From assembly GCA_003024985.2 (NCBI GenBank), contig PXIH01S0014997.1: 11,720 bases of DNA; one strand, given 5' to 3'. A program made the translations under genes and the position numbers. Of this stretch, positions 8,759 to 11,720 are shown in pieces; the first letter of the stretch is position 1, and every line of letters begins with the position of its first letter. Below the pieces are notes generated by a model, which ran no database searches, had not been told where the DNA came from, and was given only the letters and a program-made list of their open reading frames with translations. The DNA comes from Euperipatoides rowelli (taxonomy: Eukaryota > Onychophora > Udeonychophora > Euonychophora > Peripatopsidae).

Positions 8759-9280
8759 CTAAAACATAATGAATAGAATTAGCAAGCAATAAATGCCGAC
8801 AGAGTCTTAAATATATTATCAATCAGATTTTTAAGTCATTATGCATAAACACAAAAGGTTAAAAAAAAAAATTTAAGCAATTTAATTTTTGAATCACAAA
8901 TTATATTTCAATTCTTTTAAACTAGTAGCCTATACTGTAAAGATGAAAGCAACAACCATCAATCTAATTTAACATGTATTCAAATTGAGTATAAGCTACA
9001 CTCATTATTACAAAACTGCAGTATAGGGTAAGAACGTCTATAAAAGAATGTGTTACAAACGACCGTTACATTTTTCAGAAACGGTAGGGAACTAGGGTAG
9101 TTACATAAAAATTAAAAAACTGAGGCTTGTAACTAATTATAATTTTTTTCCGGGAATGGGGATTTATGGACGTTGTTTTATTGGGGTTTTTTCATTAATA
9201 TTCTACTTTTAAAGTATCTAAGTATATTTTAGTCAGACTATTTACAAACTGAGTGCTCCAAACAAAATCAAATGGATAAA
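8759..9280. other. Gene-free A+T-rich stretch, likely intron
   Basis: This is upstream of the host exon on the minus strand. No open exon, RNA gene or transposon could be supported. Short A-runs (for example 8862-8871) are present. Confidence 0.6.
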
Positions 9281-9286
9281 AATAAA

Positions 9287-9309
9287 AATAATAATAATAA
9301 TAATAATAA
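9287..9309. repeat. (AAT)n microsatellite, about 7.7 units
   Basis: There are seven AAT units plus two bases in uninterrupted tandem. It could be a free microsatellite or the tail of a lost LINE copy, but the sequence upstream shows no LINE features. Confidence 0.9.
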
Positions 9310-9376
9310 CAGCTTAAACTTTGCATAATTTTTAACTCCATTATACTTTCCAGGTAAAATTAATGTGACAATCTGG

Positions 9377-9896
9377 AGAAACTGTTCTTTATATCTGACT
9401 CAAAAAGTTCAAGAAGCAGTGACTCAACAACATTAACTTTTTAAAATGAGCTCCTCTGAACAGAATAAGACAGCTCCAATACTCATTTATTCGGAAAGAT
9501 CTGAACACTTATTCACCTAGATATCTCTACAATCTATTAAACACTTGACTCATCAATTTCAATCATAAACAAAACTGAGCAAAGAAAAAGGGTTATACAG
9601 ACTCTCATACAAAGCTCAAAATTGCATTTTCAAAAAGAGTCTATGCAATATGGAACAAAATTCTTCCAGAAATTAGGCAGCAGAAATCTTTTAACAAAAA
9701 TTGTTAACTCATTTACAAAGCGAACCCTCCCTCAATATTCTAACATACTTTACACTTTTTACTCTTGTAAATTATTTAAAAATTTATTTACTTTTTACTT
9801 ATTTACCGGTATTACAGTATATTTGAAACCACGGGTCTGGAAGACAATTTAAGGATGAAGGGTCGTAATATTGTGATTATTATTATTATCATCATC
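9377..9896 (+). mobile_element. Highly decayed LINE 3' end with ATT/ATC tail
   Basis: Across shifting plus-strand frames the segment resembles the extreme C-terminus of a LINE reverse transcriptase. The best part is the frame around 9610-9690 giving KIAFSKRVYAIWNKILPEIR, which has the pattern common to LINE ends (small and aromatic residues, then xWNxLPxxIR, then a Phe/Lys-rich helix). It is followed by a short non-coding stretch and a tail of four ATT and three ATC units at 9876-9896. A different open frame of 76 codons at 9622-9852 crosses the same DNA, but its composition looks random. The assignment rests on one short motif plus the tail. Confidence 0.45.
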
Positions 9897-11110
9897 AAAA
9901 ATTACTCTTTATATTTATAAGCTAACTTTCTCCCTGTGGTTGATACATGTCTCAACCATAGATAAAGATTTTATGTTTGAAAGATCAGGTTATCCACGGC
10001 TCAGTCAGGTTAACTTTATGCCATGCCAACAGTACACAACTCTGTGTCAAATGTAGTTAATTTCCATGGGAACACAACTCTGCCTCAATCACTCAATGGT
10101 GATTAGTTTAATTATTATACACTAAAAATTACTTTGATAAAACACCAGTTAACATTATACAGTATATAGTGAGGGCCCAGGTGGGACTATTGACTCCTTG
10201 ATTTATATTCTTCTAATATGATTTACCTATTAACTTAATAGCAATCCTAGTATAGTAGACTGTCTAGGACATCACAATAATTATAATAAGCTGATCTTAT
10301 TTATTTATTATTTATGGAATGATTATGATGTCAGATTCTACACATCATTGAATTTTTTTTAAAAAAATAATGCTTAATTAAAAGCTGGCTGCCAACAAGA
10401 TCTGAATAAATTACTGTAATTTTTAAAAAAATATTTTTGCAATGCATAAACTTTCAGCATTTAAAAACTAGCATATTTTTTTGTAAATCTTTGAGAGACT
10501 GAGAAAATGCTGTCACTTTCAGCTTTCTCGGAGCTTACAATTTCAGTTTATACATTAGTGAAATGAAAAATTCTAAGTTTAACAGTGCATTTATATAAAT
10601 TAACAATTAAATTAAAAAGCAATCCATATGTATTTATTATACTGTAAGTAAATAACATTAATTTTAAATTTTAGTTTAACTTTAGATAGTGTGCTTGGGA
10701 AAGGTGGATTAACCGGTTAGCAAAATGAGTATTTTTACCTATCCTTAATCAGCTATAATATCAGTAGGTATAAGTGTACCAGCATTACAAACTTATAATG
10801 TTAGGAACATAATATGATTATTCATATCTAATTACATTTTTTTTTTCAATAACTTATTATTATAATAAATGTTTATTAAAAAAATTGTAATTGTCTAATG
10901 AGATTTGTAATAAATATAGGAAAATAAACTAGCATATACATTACATCTAAAATATATTTTAAATGGACAGCTAACTTTCGTTGTCACCTCATTATATTCA
11001 GATTATTCTAGAGGCTCTGCCACATCTATGATTTACTCCCAGTAACTAGTATTACAATGTACTCAAGAATATTTTAATGATTCAAAACAGAAAATATTAA
11101 ATACTGACAA
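9897..11110. other. Gene-free stretch
   Basis: No coding exon was supported. Minor structures are a 7-bp inverted repeat TGGTTGA/TCAACCA (9937-9943, 9952-9958), a direct repeat of ACACAACTCTG at 10034-10044 and 10072-10082, and a perfect 10-bp palindrome TAACCGGTTA at 10710-10719. The 9900-10110 part is less A+T-rich than its flanks and may be an old transposon fragment. Confidence 0.5.
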
Positions 11111-11116
11111 ATACAG

Positions 11117-11500
11117 TAGGCTATTTATAATATTTGCATTGTTTTAAAATATAAGTTAGACTTTACAGGTCGACTTTATAATTTAAAAATTCAGAAATAT
11201 TTTTAAAATTTGTTTTCTTTCCTAATTTGTCTTATATACCAAAATGTAAATTTATATCTTAAAAAATTAAAGAGTATGAATCCTGCAAAGTTTAATAATT
11301 CACATTCATATTCAAATAATAGGCAAATGCATCATTTTTACAATTTTTTTTTTAAATAGTGAACTTCAGAGGTTAACTTTGTAATTAAAAAATCCCAAAA
11401 TATTATTGGAAATTAGTTTTTATATTATTTTGTCACTGTATACCAAAATGCAGGTTTATATATTAAAAAATTAAAGAATGTTATGCCTAGATACAAAATT
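11117..11500. repeat. Diverged tandem duplication, unit about 204 bp
   Basis: Two copies lie side by side at a near-constant offset. ATACCAAAATG occurs at 11236-11246 and 11440-11450, and TTAAAAAATTAAAG at 11259-11272 and 11463-11476, both 204 apart. Upstream, CAGGTCGACTTT near 11166 matches CAGAGGTTAACTTT near 11367, about 203 apart. TTTGCATTGTTTT also resembles AATGCATCATTTT further left. Similarity between these anchors is patchy, so the duplication is old. No coding potential is seen. Confidence 0.65.
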
Positions 11501-11720
11501 TTGAGAGATAAAAAAAGAAAAAAAAAACAACTTAATGTTCATAAGTGTGCAAATCCGAAAATGTTCAGCTGGTAAGTGCAGTCAAGCCTTTACTTCTAAG
11601 ACTAGATAAATACTACCGGCATGATGCGATTCATCTGAACATAAGTGGAAAAGCAATACTCAGCACAGCTATTTCCAGTGCATTATTAAGGGAAACTAGT
11701 TTGTCATAAGGAGGTTGCTA
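11501..11720. other. Right-edge sequence without assigned feature
   Basis: After an A-run (around 11511-11528) the last 170 bases are less A+T-rich and include splice-like strings on both strands, such as CAGCTGGTAAGTG near 11567 on the plus strand. No reading frame is long enough to support an exon. Confidence 0.4.

Noticed and set aside
9622-9852. Plus-strand open frame of 76 codons as an independent gene
   Set aside because: It has no conserved motif. A neighbouring frame over the same DNA shows the LINE-like WNKILPEIR signature, so this frame is a shadow.
11617-11634. Possible 18-nt micro-exon on the minus strand between CAG and GTAG
   Set aside because: It is too short to test by eye. 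Such AG...GT spacings are common by chance, and no adjoining exon was found.
1-11720. tRNA, rRNA, CRISPR array or prokaryotic operon
   Set aside because: No cloverleaf, rRNA signature, regularly spaced repeats or close-packed genes were seen. The DNA is clearly metazoan in character.

Overview
This is eukaryotic, almost certainly invertebrate animal, DNA. It is strongly A+T-rich, with many homopolymer runs and ATT/AAT microsatellites, no bacterial-style gene packing, intron-like splice signals and several decayed non-LTR retrotransposons (LINEs). I cannot fix the species. The LINE reverse transcriptases resemble the CR1/Jockey/L2-like types of insects, other arthropods, molluscs and cnidarians. 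A single N lies at 7411.

Layout. Positions 1-658 (+ strand) hold the C-terminal part of a LINE reverse transcriptase that probably starts outside the window. It ends in a GC-richer hairpin at 602-631. Positions 659-2850 are non-coding, A+T-rich DNA with G-tracts and a small GC-richer island. Positions 2860-2977 look like the 3' end of another + strand LINE. Positions 3393-3776 (- strand) hold a probable last exon of a host gene with a candidate poly(A) signal. Positions 5081 to about 8120 (- strand) hold a long but inactivated LINE, with endonuclease, reverse transcriptase and 3' tail all recognisable. Positions 8530-8758 (- strand) are a convincing internal coding exon of an unidentified conserved-looking protein. 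Positions 9377-9896 (+ strand) carry a very decayed LINE 3' end. Positions 11117 to about 11500 contain a diverged tandem duplication with a unit of about 204 bp.

How it fits together. The exon at 8530-8758 ends exactly on a codon boundary, and the candidate terminal exon at 3744-3776 begins on one. They would therefore join in frame across an intron of about 4.75 kb. The large LINE sits inside that intron, in the same orientation as the host gene. The rest is intronic or intergenic DNA built largely from old repeats.

I found no evidence for a new multi-gene system. The most useful observations are the split host gene, the LINE 3' ends that share a terminal motif, and the local tandem duplication.
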